Assembly (NCBI GenBank): GCA_002356515.1 | Contig: AP017605.1 | Span: forward strand, 2,976,001-3,040,000 | Direction: 5' to 3' | Origin: Mesorhizobium loti | GTDB taxonomy: Bacteria > Pseudomonadota > Alphaproteobacteria > Rhizobiales > Rhizobiaceae | Length of the DNA: 64,000 nucleotides | Made by a program: the position numbers and the translations under genes | The notes under the pieces: generated by a model | Told to the model about the DNA's origin: nothing | Databases searched by the model: none | What the model saw: the letters and a program-made list of their open reading frames with translations, nothing else | Part shown: piece by piece, positions 26,764-35,921 of the stretch | Numbering within the stretch: position 1 is the stretch's first letter | Layout: each line of letters opens with the position of its first letter

Positions 26764-28338
26764 ATGAGCAGCGTCGGCGCTGGTTTCAGGCTCGCACGGG
26801 CCGGCTGGGTGCTGGTGCGCGAGGGCGTCATCGCCGCTCTGCCGGGCGAGGAACTGTCCGGCCTGCCGAAATTCGGCTGGCGGCTGGCGCGGCTGTTCAC
26901 CCGCCGCCGCGCGCTGGCCTATGAGCGCAGCGACCGGCTGGCCAAGGCGGTGGTTCGGCTCGGCCCGTCCTATGTCAAGCTTGGCCAGTTCCTGGCAACG
27001 CGGCCCGATGTCGTCGGCAACGACATGGCGCTCGATCTCGCCATGCTGCAGGACAAGATGCATACCTTCCCGAGAGCCGAGGCGGTCTCGGCCATCGAAG
27101 CCTCGCTCGGGCGCAAGGTGAGCGATCTCTACGCGGAGTTCGGCGACCCGGTCGCCGCCGCTTCGATCGCCCAGGTCCATACCGCCGAAACCATCCATGA
27201 CGGCGCTGCCACCAAGGTCGCGGTGAAGGTGATCCGGCCCGGCGTGCGCCGCCGCTTCTTCCAGGATCTCGAAAGCTATTTCCTCGCCGCCCGCCTGCAG
27301 GAGAAATACATCCCCTCCTCGCGCCGACTGCGGCCTGTCGAGGTGACCGAGACGCTTGCACAGACCACCAAGATCGAGATGGATTTGCGCCTCGAGGCGG
27401 CGGCACTCTCCGAACTTGGTGAGAACACCAGGGACGATCCGGGCTTTCGCGTACCGTCCGTCGACTGGGAGCGCACCGGCCGCGACGTGCTGACGATGGA
27501 ATGGGTCGATGGCGTCAAGATGAACAACATCGCAGGCCTGGAGGAGGCCGGCCATGATCTGAAAGCGATCGCCGCGAACCTCATCCAGTCGTTCCTGCGC
27601 CATACTTTGCGCGACGGTTTCTTCCACGCCGACATGCATCCCGGCAATTTGTTCGTCGAGGCGAGCGGTACCATTGTCGCCGTCGATCTCGGCATTGCCG
27701 GCCGTCTCGGCAAGAAGGAGCGTCGCTTCCTCGCCGAAATCCTCTATGGCTTCATCACGCGCGACTATCTGCGCGTCGCCGAGGTGCATTTCGAGGCCGG
27801 TTACGTGCCGCGCCAGCACAATGTCGCGGCCTTTGCGCAGGCGATCCGCGCCATAGGCGAGCCGATCCATGGCCAGCCGGCCGAGACCATCTCCATGGCC
27901 AAGCTGCTGACGCTGCTGTTCGAGGTGACCGAACTCTTTGACATGGCGACGCGGCCCGAGCTGATCCTGCTGCAGAAGACCATGGTGGTGGTCGAGGGCG
28001 TGGCGCGCACGCTCGATCCGGCCTTCAACATGTGGAAGACGGCCGAGCCGGTGGTCGGCGGCTGGATCGCTGGAAACCTTGGCCCGCGCGGCATGATGGT
28101 CGATGCGCGCGACGGCGCCAGGGCGCTGCTGACGCTCGCCCGCCAGGCGCCGGAGCTTGCCGCGCGCACCGACCGGCTGTCGCGCGAAATCGACCTGATG
28201 GCCGAGCACGGGCTACGCTTCGACGAAACCACGGCGCGGGCCATCGGCAGGGCCGAGGCGCGCTACAGCCGCTCCGGCCGCGTGGCGCTGTGGGTGATTG
28301 CGCTGACGCTAGTCTATATAGCCTGGAAGTTGCTCTGA
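26764..28338 (+). CDS. ubiB: UbiB, atypical kinase/ATPase for ubiquinone biosynthesis
   Basis: The 524-residue protein has the ADCK/UbiB hallmark SYVKLGQFLATRPD (KxGQ motif), ASIAQVH, VAVKVIRPG, the catalytic-loop HADMHPGNLFV and the metal motif AVDLGIAG. Two C-terminal membrane segments end in ALTLVYIAWKLL. It supports ubiquinone synthesis with UbiE and other Ubi proteins at the membrane. The ATG at 26764 is chosen because the family N terminus begins there. Its stop is followed at once by the toxin-antitoxin insertion. Confidence 0.93.
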   Translation: MSSVGAGFRLARAGWVLVREGVIAALPGEELSGLPKFGWRLARLFTRRRALAYERSDRLAKAVVRLGPSYVKLGQFLATRPDVVGNDMALDLAMLQDKMHTFPRAEAVSAIEASLGRKVSDLYAEFGDPVAAASIAQVHTAETIHDGAATKVAVKVIRPGVRRRFFQDLESYFLAARLQEKYIPSSRRLRPVEVTETLAQTTKIEMDLRLEAAALSELGENTRDDPGFRVPSVDWERTGRDVLTMEWVDGVKMNNIAGLEEAGHDLKAIAANLIQSFLRHTLRDGFFHADMHPGNLFVEASGTIVAVDLGIAGRLGKKERRFLAEILYGFITRDYLRVAEVHFEAGYVPRQHNVAAFAQAIRAIGEPIHGQPAETISMAKLLTLLFEVTELFDMATRPELILLQKTMVVVEGVARTLDPAFNMWKTAEPVVGGWIAGNLGPRGMMVDARDGARALLTLARQAPELAARTDRLSREIDLMAEHGLRFDETTARAIGRAEARYSRSGRVALWVIALTLVYIAWKLL

Positions 28339-28340
28339 GC

Positions 28341-28409
28341 ACCCTCAATGACAGCAATGCAGGCATTGCTGTCATTGAAAGCAACGCTTTCATGGACTAC
28401 GTTGAGGGT
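28341..28409 (+). promoter_or_regulatory. Nested inverted repeats, probable FitAB operator
   Basis: A 16-bp perfect inverted repeat with a two-base spacer spans 28345-28378. It is followed by a 7-bp one at 28376-28392 (TGAAAGC AAC GCTTTCA). The whole is enclosed by ACCCTCAA (28341-28348) and TTGAGGGT (28402-28409). Type II antitoxins of the ribbon-helix-helix kind bind such repeats upstream of their own gene. The first repeat could also end ubiB transcription. Confidence 0.65.
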
Positions 28410-28422
28410 AAGGAGCAAAAAC

Positions 28423-28680
28423 ATGAGCACACTTACCATCCGCAATCTCGATACCAACGTGAAGCAGAAACTGCGTGAGCGAGCTGCCATGAGGGGAGTC
28501 TCAATGGAAGAGGAAGCGCGCAGCGTTCTTGCCAAGAGTGTCCTTTCGGACGGTGTGGACCAAGACCCTCGGGGCGAGTCCCTTTACGCCGCGATTCGTA
28601 GACTGGTTGAGCCCCATGGCGGTTTCGATATCGAGTTGCCGGAGCGCGGCCCTACGCGCGAACCACTGAAATTTGACTAA
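28423..28680 (+). CDS. Ribbon-helix-helix antitoxin, FitA/VapB-like
   Basis: The 85-residue protein starts MSTLTIRNLDTNVKQKLRER, the pattern of Arc/FitA-type DNA-binding antitoxins, with an RHH domain in the first 45 residues. The C-terminal part (PERGPTREPLKFD) should wrap round the toxin. AAGGAG precedes the ATG. The stop is two bases before the toxin start, as in type II toxin-antitoxin operons. It neutralises the toxin and should repress the operon through the inverted repeats upstream. Confidence 0.85.
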   Translation: MSTLTIRNLDTNVKQKLRERAAMRGVSMEEEARSVLAKSVLSDGVDQDPRGESLYAAIRRLVEPHGGFDIELPERGPTREPLKFD

Positions 28681-28682
28681 CC

Positions 28683-29105
28683 ATGTTCGTGCTGGATACG
28701 AATGTTATTTCCGAAACCTTCAAACCACGGCCGGATGCAGGGGTGGCTACCTGGATGGATAGCTCCCTCGCGACCCGCTCATATGTCACGGCGATGACCA
28801 AGGCAGAGCTGCTTGTCGGACTTGCGAACATGCCCGATGGAAAGCGTAAAGCTGCACTGGGCAGTGTTATCGGGGCCTTTTTCACCACGTGGCTCAAGAC
28901 CCCAGTGCTCGCGTTTGGAGACCGTGAGGCCGAAGCATACGCAGAGATTGTTTCGAAGAGACGATTTCTGGGACGCCCTATCTGCGAATTTGACGCACAG
29001 ATCGCCTCGGTTGCTCGCTCACGAGGCTTTGCGGTAGTGACTAGAAATGTTGCTGACTTTTCCGACTGCGGTATCAACATAGTCAATCCTTGGGAGGGTG
29101 CATGA
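28683..29105 (+). CDS. PIN-domain toxin, FitB/VapC-like ribonuclease
   Basis: The 140-residue protein has the PIN-domain acidic residues expected of a VapC/FitB ribonuclease: Asp5 (FVLDTNV), Glu42 (KAELLVGL), Asp104 (CEFDAQIA) and Asp125 (RNVADF). Such toxins cleave tRNA or rRNA when freed from the antitoxin. The last four bases overlap the start of coaBC (ATGA), so the toxin gene has become translationally joined to an essential gene. Base composition of the pair is visibly less GC-rich than its neighbours. Confidence 0.88.
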   Translation: MFVLDTNVISETFKPRPDAGVATWMDSSLATRSYVTAMTKAELLVGLANMPDGKRKAALGSVIGAFFTTWLKTPVLAFGDREAEAYAEIVSKRRFLGRPICEFDAQIASVARSRGFAVVTRNVADFSDCGINIVNPWEGA

Positions 29106-30334
29106 GCCTCTCCAGCAAACGCATCCTGCTCATCATCGGCGGTGGCATCGCCGCCTACAAGGCGCTCGACCTGATCCGCCGGCTGCGCGAGCGCGGTGCG
29201 GCTGTTCGGGTGGTGATGACTGCCGCTGCCCAGGAATTCGTCACCACCCTGTCGGTTGGAGCACTCTCGGCCGACCATGTCTTCACCGAATTGTTCGACC
29301 GCAATGACGAACACGATGTCGGCCACATCAGGCTGTCGCGCGAGGCCGATCTTCTGGTTGTGGCGCCCGCCACCGCCGATCTGATGGCCAAGCTTGCCAA
29401 CGGCCATGCCAACGATCTTGCCTCCACCGTGCTCATCGCCACCGACAAGCCGGTGCTGATGGCGCCGGCGATGAACCCGAGGATGTGGGCGCATCCGGCC
29501 ACTCGCCGCAACCGCGCGACCTTGGGCAAGGATGGCATCGCTTTCGTCGGTCCGGCCAAAGGCGAGATGGCCGAAAGCAACGAGGCCGGCGAAGGCCGCA
29601 TGGCCGAGCCGCTGGAGATCGTCGCCGCGGTCGAGGCGATGCTCGATGCCGGCCCCAAACCGTTGGCGGGGCGCAAGATCATCGTTACCTCCGGTCCGAC
29701 GCACGAACCGATCGACCCGGTGCGCTATATCGCCAACCGTTCCTCCGGCAAGCAGGGCCACGCCATCGCCGCGGCATTGGCAAGGCTTGGCGCCGATGTG
29801 CGCCTCGTCTCGGGTCCTGTAAGCATCGCCGACCCGGCCGGCGTGAAGACCATCCATGTCGAGCGTGCGCAAGAGATGCGCGACGCGGTCGAACAGCTTC
29901 TGCCCGCCGATGCCGCGGTGTTCGTCGCCGCCGTCGCCGACTGGCGCAGTGAGAATTCGGCGGGCGAGAAGATCAAGAAAGTAGCAGGCGAAGGACCACC
30001 GGTGCTGCGCATGGTCGAAAACCCCGACATCCTGGCAGGCGTCGGCCATCACAGCCAACGGCCCGGCCTGGTCGTCGGCTTCGCCGCCGAGACGCAGGAT
30101 CTTTTGCGCAATGCAGAGGCCAAGCTCAGAAAGAAAGGCGCCGACTTCATCGTCGCCAACGACGTCTCGCATGAAAGCGGCATCGGCCCCACGGGCGTCA
30201 TGGGCGGCGACCGCAACAAGGTGCGGATCGTCTCAAAGACTGGCGTCGAGGAATGGCCCGAAATGACCAAGGACAAGGTGGCGGCGCGGCTCGCCACCCT
30301 CATTGCCGAACGGTTGAAAACAACAATCGTTTGA
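29102..30334 (+). CDS. coaBC: Bifunctional phosphopantothenoylcysteine decarboxylase/synthase
   Basis: CoaBC makes 4'-phosphopantetheine from phosphopantothenate and cysteine in CoA synthesis. The 410-residue protein has the N-terminal flavodoxin-like decarboxylase half (LLIIGGGIAAYKALDLIRRL; the active-site region APAMNPRMW) and the C-terminal synthetase half (GPTHEPIDPVRYIANRSSGK). GGGAGGG precedes the ATG at 29102, which overlaps the toxin stop. In many alphaproteobacteria it lies directly behind ubiB, so the toxin-antitoxin pair has separated the two. Confidence 0.94.
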   Translation: MSLSSKRILLIIGGGIAAYKALDLIRRLRERGAAVRVVMTAAAQEFVTTLSVGALSADHVFTELFDRNDEHDVGHIRLSREADLLVVAPATADLMAKLANGHANDLASTVLIATDKPVLMAPAMNPRMWAHPATRRNRATLGKDGIAFVGPAKGEMAESNEAGEGRMAEPLEIVAAVEAMLDAGPKPLAGRKIIVTSGPTHEPIDPVRYIANRSSGKQGHAIAAALARLGADVRLVSGPVSIADPAGVKTIHVERAQEMRDAVEQLLPADAAVFVAAVADWRSENSAGEKIKKVAGEGPPVLRMVENPDILAGVGHHSQRPGLVVGFAAETQDLLRNAEAKLRKKGADFIVANDVSHESGIGPTGVMGGDRNKVRIVSKTGVEEWPEMTKDKVAARLATLIAERLKTTIV

Positions 30335-30352
30335 CGCGCATTGGATAAGACA

Positions 30353-30375
30353 CGCGGCGCCCGTTGGACGCCGCG
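30353..30375 (+). terminator. Possible terminator after coaBC
   Basis: A 7-bp perfect stem (CGCGGCG / CGCCGCG) with a 9-base loop begins 19 bases after the coaBC stop. There is no clear T-run, so this is tentative. Confidence 0.4.
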
Positions 30376-30397
30376 CATCGGATTCCTGTCTGAACCG

Positions 30398-30976
30398 TCA
30401 GTTTGACAACAGTTCCGCCGTGCGGGCGAGCGCGCCGCCGAAACCGTTGAGCGGAATGGAAAAGCTAACCGCTTGTCCCGTATCGGCCGCAAAGGCGTCG
30501 ATCTTCAGCGTGGTGCCATTCTTGAGCAGCGGCGTGACATTGGCGTCGAACGCCACCGGCACTAGGCAGCCGACCACCTGGCAAGTGTTGAACGCCAGGC
30601 TGCCATCGAGCTTCTGGTCGTCGATGGTCAGAGTGACGCCCTTGGCGAGCGCCAAGCCAAACGGCAGGGCAAGCGTGCCGGTGGCGTCTTCGCCGGTCTT
30701 GCTCGACAGTTCGATCGCCAGCAGCCGCTGGTTGCTTTGCTTGTTGAACTGCTGGTGCGACAGGCTGCAGACCTTGTTCGTGCCCGATATCTGGCAGTTG
30801 ACCGTCCAGTCGCCATGGGTTTCGGACAAGGCCGATGCCCCGCCGGGCAGCTGCGGCGCATCAGCCGCGGCGGGCGGCGCCGCCACCTTGTCGCCCTTGG
30901 TCTGCGCGGCCACGGCCGGCACACCGGCGATGCAGGCCGCACCCAGCATCGCAACCAAATACGCGTATTTCCTCAT
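30398..30976 (-). CDS. Invasion-associated locus B (IalB) family protein
   Basis: The 192-residue protein has a signal peptide (MRKYAYLVAMLGAACIAGVP, ending AVAA) and an IalB-like domain: HGDWTVNCQ near 54, the paired cysteines CQISGTNKVC, and FNTCQVVGCLVPVAFD. IalB proteins are periplasmic or outer-membrane proteins named from Bartonella, but they are common in free-living rhizobia and their role there is unsettled. GAGAGG precedes the ATG at 30976. It converges with coaBC, 60 bases apart. Confidence 0.88.
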   Translation of the reverse strand: MRKYAYLVAMLGAACIAGVPAVAAQTKGDKVAAPPAAADAPQLPGGASALSETHGDWTVNCQISGTNKVCSLSHQQFNKQSNQRLLAIELSSKTGEDATGTLALPFGLALAKGVTLTIDDQKLDGSLAFNTCQVVGCLVPVAFDANVTPLLKNGTTLKIDAFAADTGQAVSFSIPLNGFGGALARTAELLSN

Positions 30977-31447
30977 CAAGACCTCTCCCGCCCGGCTCCG
31001 TCTCGAACCAGCCTGGAAGCTGACCTCGCGAGACGCGCTGGCTACATTCTGTTTGACCGTTTCCCCGAAGGCGCCGTTGTACCCGACGGACATGCCGACG
31101 CCATTGACGCCATTCAGTTCGAGGCCAGCGCCGACCCCGATAGAGCGGCGAATCGATCGCCTCCGTCAAGTGCAATGCGGGGTTGCCGGGCAGATTCTCG
31201 GCAGCCGCGAAGCGACCTTTATTGGGGCAACTCCACCTGGCCTTCCATGGAGCGAATGCCGCAGTGTCGCCGGGCGCGATGTCCATGCCGATCTCAAGCA
31301 TTGGCGTCGTCGGCAATCTGCGGTCGCGGTCGGATGGCCAGCAGAGGGCTTGATCGATTTCAACGCGCCCGATGGGCCGGCCATGGCATCGCCGGACAAA
31401 CACCCTATATTACGGGCATGAACAGGTTTTTTGACAGGAGTGAGCGG
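30977..31447. other. Divergent intergenic region, no gene seen
   Basis: These 471 bases lie between the IalB gene (minus) and a small exported protein (plus) and must contain both promoters. Long open frames exist on both strands, but they carry no recognisable domain or ribosome site and look like high-GC chance frames. Confidence 0.4.
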
Positions 31448-31756
31448 ATGGCGGTGGGTCTCCCGTCGGTGCGTCTGGTGTCGGCGCTGCTGGCCGCGGC
31501 TTTCGTGGCCGGGCTTGCGCTGCCCGCTTCCGCGCAGGTGCTCAATCCCACGGCCAACGGCAACGCGCTGGTCCAGCAGAACGATCTGCAGATCTTGCAG
31601 AACCGGGTGCAGCGGCAGCAATTTCAGCAGCAGCAACAGCAGTATCGCGCCCAGGACCGCGTGATCGTCCAGCAGCCGCCGCCGGTGGTGCCGCAGGTCA
31701 GGTCGAGTTGCCAGACACAGATAATCGGCAACACCGCCGTGAGCACCTGTCGCTGA
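31448..31756 (+). CDS. Small exported glutamine-rich protein of unknown function
   Basis: The 102-residue protein has a signal peptide (LVSALLAAAFVAGLALPASAQ). A glutamine-rich segment follows (RVQRQQFQQQQQQYRAQ in part, residues about 52-69), then VIVQQPPPVVPQVRSSC and a C-terminal cysteine pair. AGGAG seven bases before the ATG at 31448 decides this start over one 30 bases upstream. I do not recognise the family; a role at the cell envelope is likely from the signal peptide. Confidence 0.65.
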   Translation: MAVGLPSVRLVSALLAAAFVAGLALPASAQVLNPTANGNALVQQNDLQILQNRVQRQQFQQQQQQYRAQDRVIVQQPPPVVPQVRSSCQTQIIGNTAVSTCR

Positions 31757-31883
31757 CAGGCTGACCACTCTTTTATTTAGCCGACTTACATGATAGGGGC
31801 CTTTCAGATGCCCCAGCGGCAGTTTGGGTTTGCAAAGGCGCCGCGTCACGCTATGGGGCACTGCACCGACTGGATTGTTACGA

Positions 31884-32360
31884 ATGGCAGCCACCAAGAA
31901 AAAGGCCGTGCGCAAGGCCAAGAAAGGCGAGCGGATCCGCCAGGTCGCGGCGATCCCCTTTCGGTTGACCGCGGGCGGCGATTTCGAGGTGATGCTGGTC
32001 ACGTCGCGGACGACGCAACGCTTCATCGTCCCCAAGGGATGGCCGATGGAGGGCAAGAGCGGCCGCAAGGCAGCCACCATCGAGGCGATGGAGGAAGCCG
32101 GCGTGCTCGGCAAGACATTGAAGCAACCGGCGGGCACTTATTCCTACTGGAAACGGCTGGCCAACAACTTCATTCGTGTCGACGTCATCGTCTATCTGCT
32201 TGAGGTGACCGAGGAACTGGCCAACTGGCAGGAAGCCAAGCGGCGGCAGCGGGCCTGGCTGACGCCGGCCGACGCGGCGATGCTGATCGATGAACCCGAC
32301 CTGTCAACGCTGGTGAAGACCTTGAAGCTTCCCGGGCCGATGCCATCAGCCGAGGCATAG
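31884..32360 (+). CDS. Nudix hydrolase
   Basis: The 158-residue protein has a basic N-terminal tail (ATKKKAVRKAKKGERIRQV) and a Nudix fold of the diphosphoinositol-polyphosphate-phosphohydrolase-like branch (FIVPKGWPMEGKSG). The Nudix box is present but atypical: the helix reads ATIEAMEEAGV, so the usual Arg before the catalytic Glu is Ile. The metal-binding Glu-Glu pair is kept. Substrates of this branch include diadenosine polyphosphates and inositol pyrophosphates. It is convergent with, and two bases from, the citryl-CoA lyase-like gene. Confidence 0.85.
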   Translation: MAATKKKAVRKAKKGERIRQVAAIPFRLTAGGDFEVMLVTSRTTQRFIVPKGWPMEGKSGRKAATIEAMEEAGVLGKTLKQPAGTYSYWKRLANNFIRVDVIVYLLEVTEELANWQEAKRRQRAWLTPADAAMLIDEPDLSTLVKTLKLPGPMPSAEA

Positions 32361-32361
32361 C

Positions 32362-33213
32362 TCACTCGCCGGCCTCGTCCTCTCCCGGAAACGGCCGCAG
32401 CGGCGTGCCGGTGTAGGCCCACAGCCATTCGCGCGGCAGCGGCCCCTTGTTGCGCTCGCTCTGCTGCGACTGCTCCCAGGCATGCGCCAGTATGCCGACG
32501 GAACGCGACAGCACAAAGAGCCCGCGTGTCAGCGGCGGCGGAAAGCCAAGCTCGCCGTAGATGACGGCGGTGGCGCCATCGATATTGAGCGGGATTTTTT
32601 TACCTTTCCGCCGCGCGACCTCGGCCTCGATCGCCTCGGCGATGTCGGCGAACCGTCCATTGACCACGCCCCGCGCGGCAAACGAGCGGGTCAGTTCCAG
32701 CAACCGCGGTGCGCGCGGATCGACCGGGTGGAAGCGGTGACCGAGCCCCGGCACATAACCCTTTTCCTCGGCGAAGAACCGGTCGAGTCGTGCCGGGACG
32801 GCCTCATCCAGCGCCGTCCCGCCATCGATCGCCACGGCGATATCACCGTAGAAGGACAGCGCCTGTTCACCAGCACCGCCATGCACGTCGCCGAGCACGT
32901 TGATGGCCGAAGCCATGGCGCTGTTGATGCCGACGCCACAGGTGGCGGCCATACGGGCAATGGCGATCGACGGTGCCTGCGGGCCATGATCTACGGCCGC
33001 ACCCAGCGCAATGCCGAGCAAGGCTGCGTGGTCCTCGCTGGGCAATTCGCCACGCAACATCAGCCAGATCATCGCGGGGAAGCTGACGCGGCCGATCAGG
33101 TCCTGGATTTCATAGCCACGCAGCCGGATGACGCCAGGGCTCATCTCGATGATGCCGGTCTGCCACCATTCCTCGCCGCGTTCACGGCCTGACTTCTTCT
33201 GTGTATCGCTCAT
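32362..33213 (-). CDS. Citryl-CoA lyase-like protein (citrate synthase family)
   Basis: The 283-residue protein is a short member of the citrate synthase superfamily. The catalytic histidine motif DVHGGAGEQ is at 109-117 (His111), GLGHRFHPVDPR at 157-168 (His159), and NIDGATAVIYGELGF near 210 supplies the acidic residue. It is shorter than citrate synthase and resembles citryl-CoA lyases, which split citryl-CoA to acetyl-CoA and oxaloacetate. It overlaps the CoA-transferase gene by four bases, the last two genes of the Tct operon. Substrate could be a citrate analogue. Confidence 0.78.
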   Translation of the reverse strand: MSDTQKKSGRERGEEWWQTGIIEMSPGVIRLRGYEIQDLIGRVSFPAMIWLMLRGELPSEDHAALLGIALGAAVDHGPQAPSIAIARMAATCGVGINSAMASAINVLGDVHGGAGEQALSFYGDIAVAIDGGTALDEAVPARLDRFFAEEKGYVPGLGHRFHPVDPRAPRLLELTRSFAARGVVNGRFADIAEAIEAEVARRKGKKIPLNIDGATAVIYGELGFPPPLTRGLFVLSRSVGILAHAWEQSQQSERNKGPLPREWLWAYTGTPLRPFPGEDEAGE

Positions 33214-34394
33214 GCCCGGGCCTTTGCCTTGGCGCGTGGCGGCAGCTGGGCGAAAATCTCGTCCATATGCGCGCCCAGTGCCGGCGGCGGCTTCGTCGGC
33301 AAAGGCGCTTCACCATCGACCATGAAGCCGCCGCGCAGCACGGTCAGCGGCCTGTCCATCCCGGCCACATCGTCAAAATTCGCGGTCACCTGGCGTTCGA
33401 GCACTTGCGGCTCGACCAGCACTTGCGGAATCGTCAGCACCCTGCCCGCCGGCACGCCGGCGCGATTGAACGTCTCTTCCCAGACAGCCGCCGAGGCGCC
33501 CGCCAGGGCCTCCTCGATCTCGGCTTTCAGCGCCGCGCGGTTGTGCTTGCGTATCTCGCGCTCGGTAAAGCGCGGATCTGATACCAGCTCCGGCCGCCCG
33601 ATCAGCCGGCAAAGCGTCACGAACTGTTCCTGCTTGTTGGCGGCGATGTTGAGCAGCCCGTAGCCGGTGCGGAAGGCGCCGGAGGGTGCCGCCGTCATGT
33701 TCTCATTGCCCATCGGCTTGGGATCGACTCCTGCCGTCAGATAGTTCGACACCGGCCAGCCAAGCGCGGAAAGCGTGCATTCGAGCATCGAGACGTCGAG
33801 GAAGGCGCCCTGGCCCGATGTCTTCTGTCTGACCAGCGCCGATGCGATCGCGAAAGCCCCGACCAGCCCGCCCAGCGTATCGGCAACGGGATAACCGACG
33901 CGCAGCGGCGCCGTTTCCGGCGTGCCGGTGATGCTCATAATGCCCGACAGGCCCTGGATGATCTGGTCATAGGCGGGATTGTCGCGCATCGGCCCGGTCT
34001 GGCCGAAACCCGATATCGCGCAATAGACGAGACCGGGGCGGATCGCTTTCAGCGCTTCATAGCCAAGGCCAAGCCGATCCATCACCCCGGGGCGGAAGTT
34101 CTCCACCAGCGCGTCGGCACTGGCGACAAGGTCGAGGAAGCGTTCGCGATCGGCCTCTGTCTTGAGGTCGAGCATAACAGATCGTTTGCCGGCGTTCTGC
34201 GCCAGGAAGGAGGCGCCCATGCCGGCCTGGTTGAGCTTTGGCGAACCGCCGAGCTGGCGCGCCAGATCGCCGCCTTGCGGCCCCTCGACCTTGATCACAT
34301 CGGCCCCAAGCAGTGCCAGCTGATAGGCGCAATAAGGCCCGGCCAGAACATTGGTCAGGTCGAGGACGCGGATACCGGAAAGCAGGTCAGTCAT
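33210..34394 (-). CDS. Type III (CaiB/BaiF) CoA-transferase
   Basis: The 394-residue protein begins LLSGIRVLDLTNVLAGPYC, the standard CaiB/BaiF start, followed by VIKVEGPQGGDLAR and the probable nucleophile Asp in NPAYDQIIQGLSG. Such enzymes move CoA between acids through aspartyl-CoA. It starts within the tctA stop (TGATG) and ends within the lyase start, so it is co-translated with transport and cleavage genes. In this setting it would attach CoA to the imported acid, perhaps giving citryl-CoA. The exact donor and acceptor are unknown. Confidence 0.88.
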   Translation of the reverse strand: MTDLLSGIRVLDLTNVLAGPYCAYQLALLGADVIKVEGPQGGDLARQLGGSPKLNQAGMGASFLAQNAGKRSVMLDLKTEADRERFLDLVASADALVENFRPGVMDRLGLGYEALKAIRPGLVYCAISGFGQTGPMRDNPAYDQIIQGLSGIMSITGTPETAPLRVGYPVADTLGGLVGAFAIASALVRQKTSGQGAFLDVSMLECTLSALGWPVSNYLTAGVDPKPMGNENMTAAPSGAFRTGYGLLNIAANKQEQFVTLCRLIGRPELVSDPRFTEREIRKHNRAALKAEIEEALAGASAAVWEETFNRAGVPAGRVLTIPQVLVEPQVLERQVTANFDDVAGMDRPLTVLRGGFMVDGEAPLPTKPPPALGAHMDEIFAQLPPRAKAKARA

Positions 34395-35917
34395 CAGGCA
34401 TCGCCCGGCACATGCTCCGGTCCGCGCCGCCGGCGATGCTCGATGAAGGCCCAGATATGCGGCCCGGCGAGGCCGATGAAGGCGAGCGTCAGCAGCGTCA
34501 GCGACAGCTTGTGCGTATAAAACACCGACCAGTCGCCATTCGAGATGGTCATTGCCCGGCGGAACTGGGTTTCGGCGAGCGGCCCCAGGATCATGCCGAT
34601 GATGACAGGGGCAGTCGGGAAGTCGAAGCGCCGCATCAGGAAGCCCGCCGCGCCCAGGAGATAGAGGATGACGAGGTCGATCGGCGACTGCGAGATGCCA
34701 TAGGTGCCGACGGTGGCGAACACCAGGATGCCGGCATAAAGCTGCGGCGCCGGGATCTTCAGCAGCCGCACCCACAGCCCGATCAGCGGCAGGTTGAGGA
34801 TGACGAGGATGACATTGGCGATGAACAGGCTGGCGATCAGGCCCCAGACCAGATTGGCCTGCGTCGTCAAAAGCAGCGGCCCCGGATTGATGCCATAACT
34901 CTGGAACGCCGACAGCATGATCGCCGCCGTCGCCGAGGTCGGCAGACCGAGCGTCAGCATCGGCACCAGCACGCCGGCGGCCGACGCATTGTTGGCGGCC
35001 TCAGGCCCGGCGACGCCCTCAATGGCGCCGACCGTGCCGAACTCCTCCTTGTGCTTCGACAGCTTCTTTTCGATGGCATAGGACAGGAAGGTCGGGATTT
35101 CGGCGCCGCCGGCCGGCATGGCACCGATCGGGAAACCGATCGCGGCACCGCGCAGCCAGGCCTTCCATGACCGGCCCCATTCGGCCGCGGTCATGTAAAG
35201 CGAGCCCTTCAGCGGCACGATCTCGTCCTTGCCGGCATAGCGGCGCGAGGCCATGTAGAGCGTCTCGCCGACCGCGAACAGGCCGACGGCGGCGATGATG
35301 ACGTCGACGCCGTCGAGCAGTTCGGTCGTACCGAAGGTGAATCGCGGCTGACCGGTCTGCAGATCGACGCCGATCATGCCGATGACGAAGCCGGCAAACA
35401 GGCTGGTGAGCCCACGCACCGAGGACGAGCCGAGCACGGCCGAAACCGTAATGAAGGCCAGCACCATCAGCGAGAAATATTCGGCCGGGCCGAAGGCCAG
35501 CGCGAACTTGACCACCACCGGCGCCAGGAAGGCGACGCCCAGCGTGCCGATGGTTCCGGCGACGAACGAGCCGATCGCCGAGGTGGCAAGGGCCGCACCG
35601 CCGCGGCCGGACCGGGCCATCTTGTTGCCCTCCAGCGCGGTGACGATGGTGGCGCTTTCGCCGGGCGTGTTGAGCAGGATCGATGTCGTCGAGCCGCCAT
35701 ACATGGCGCCGTAATAGATGCCGGCAAACAGGATGAAGGACGCTTCCGGTGCCACCTGATAGGTGATCGGCAGAAGCAGCGCGATGGTCAGCGCCGGTCC
35801 AAGGCCGGGCAGCACGCCGATGGCGGTGCCGAGCGTGGTGCCGAGCAGGCACCACATCAGGTTCATCGGCGTGAAGGCGACCGAAAAGCCGTGCGCGAGA
35901 TGGCCAAGCGTTTCCAT
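34394..35917 (-). CDS. tctA: Tripartite tricarboxylate transporter, large permease TctA
   Basis: TctA is the large membrane subunit of the TTT family, which imports citrate-like acids with the help of a periplasmic binding protein. The 507-residue protein has about twelve membrane segments, and the duplicated motif [20 protein letters not shown] near residue 27 and a second [21 protein letters not shown] precedes the ATG at 35917, which decides the start. It is downstream of tctB by four bases and overlaps the CoA-transferase gene. Confidence 0.94.
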   Translation of the reverse strand: METLGHLAHGFSVAFTPMNLMWCLLGTTLGTAIGVLPGLGPALTIALLLPITYQVAPEASFILFAGIYYGAMYGGSTTSILLNTPGESATIVTALEGNKMARSGRGGAALATSAIGSFVAGTIGTLGVAFLAPVVVKFALAFGPAEYFSLMVLAFITVSAVLGSSSVRGLTSLFAGFVIGMIGVDLQTGQPRFTFGTTELLDGVDVIIAAVGLFAVGETLYMASRRYAGKDEIVPLKGSLYMTAAEWGRSWKAWLRGAAIGFPIGAMPAGGAEIPTFLSYAIEKKLSKHKEEFGTVGAIEGVAGPEAANNASAAGVLVPMLTLGLPTSATAAIMLSAFQSYGINPGPLLLTTQANLVWGLIASLFIANVILVILNLPLIGLWVRLLKIPAPQLYAGILVFATVGTYGISQSPIDLVILYLLGAAGFLMRRFDFPTAPVIIGMILGPLAETQFRRAMTISNGDWSVFYTHKLSLTLLTLAFIGLAGPHIWAFIEHRRRRGPEHVPGDA

Positions 35918-35921
35918 GGCG

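Noticed and set aside
26533..28209. 558-codon open frame antisense to ubiB
   Set aside because: The UbiB kinase-like motifs on the plus strand are unambiguous; the antisense protein has none.
30977..31447. Long frames in the gap between the IalB gene and the glutamine-rich protein
   Set aside because: Frames are open on both strands without start signals or family patterns; no gene can be supported.
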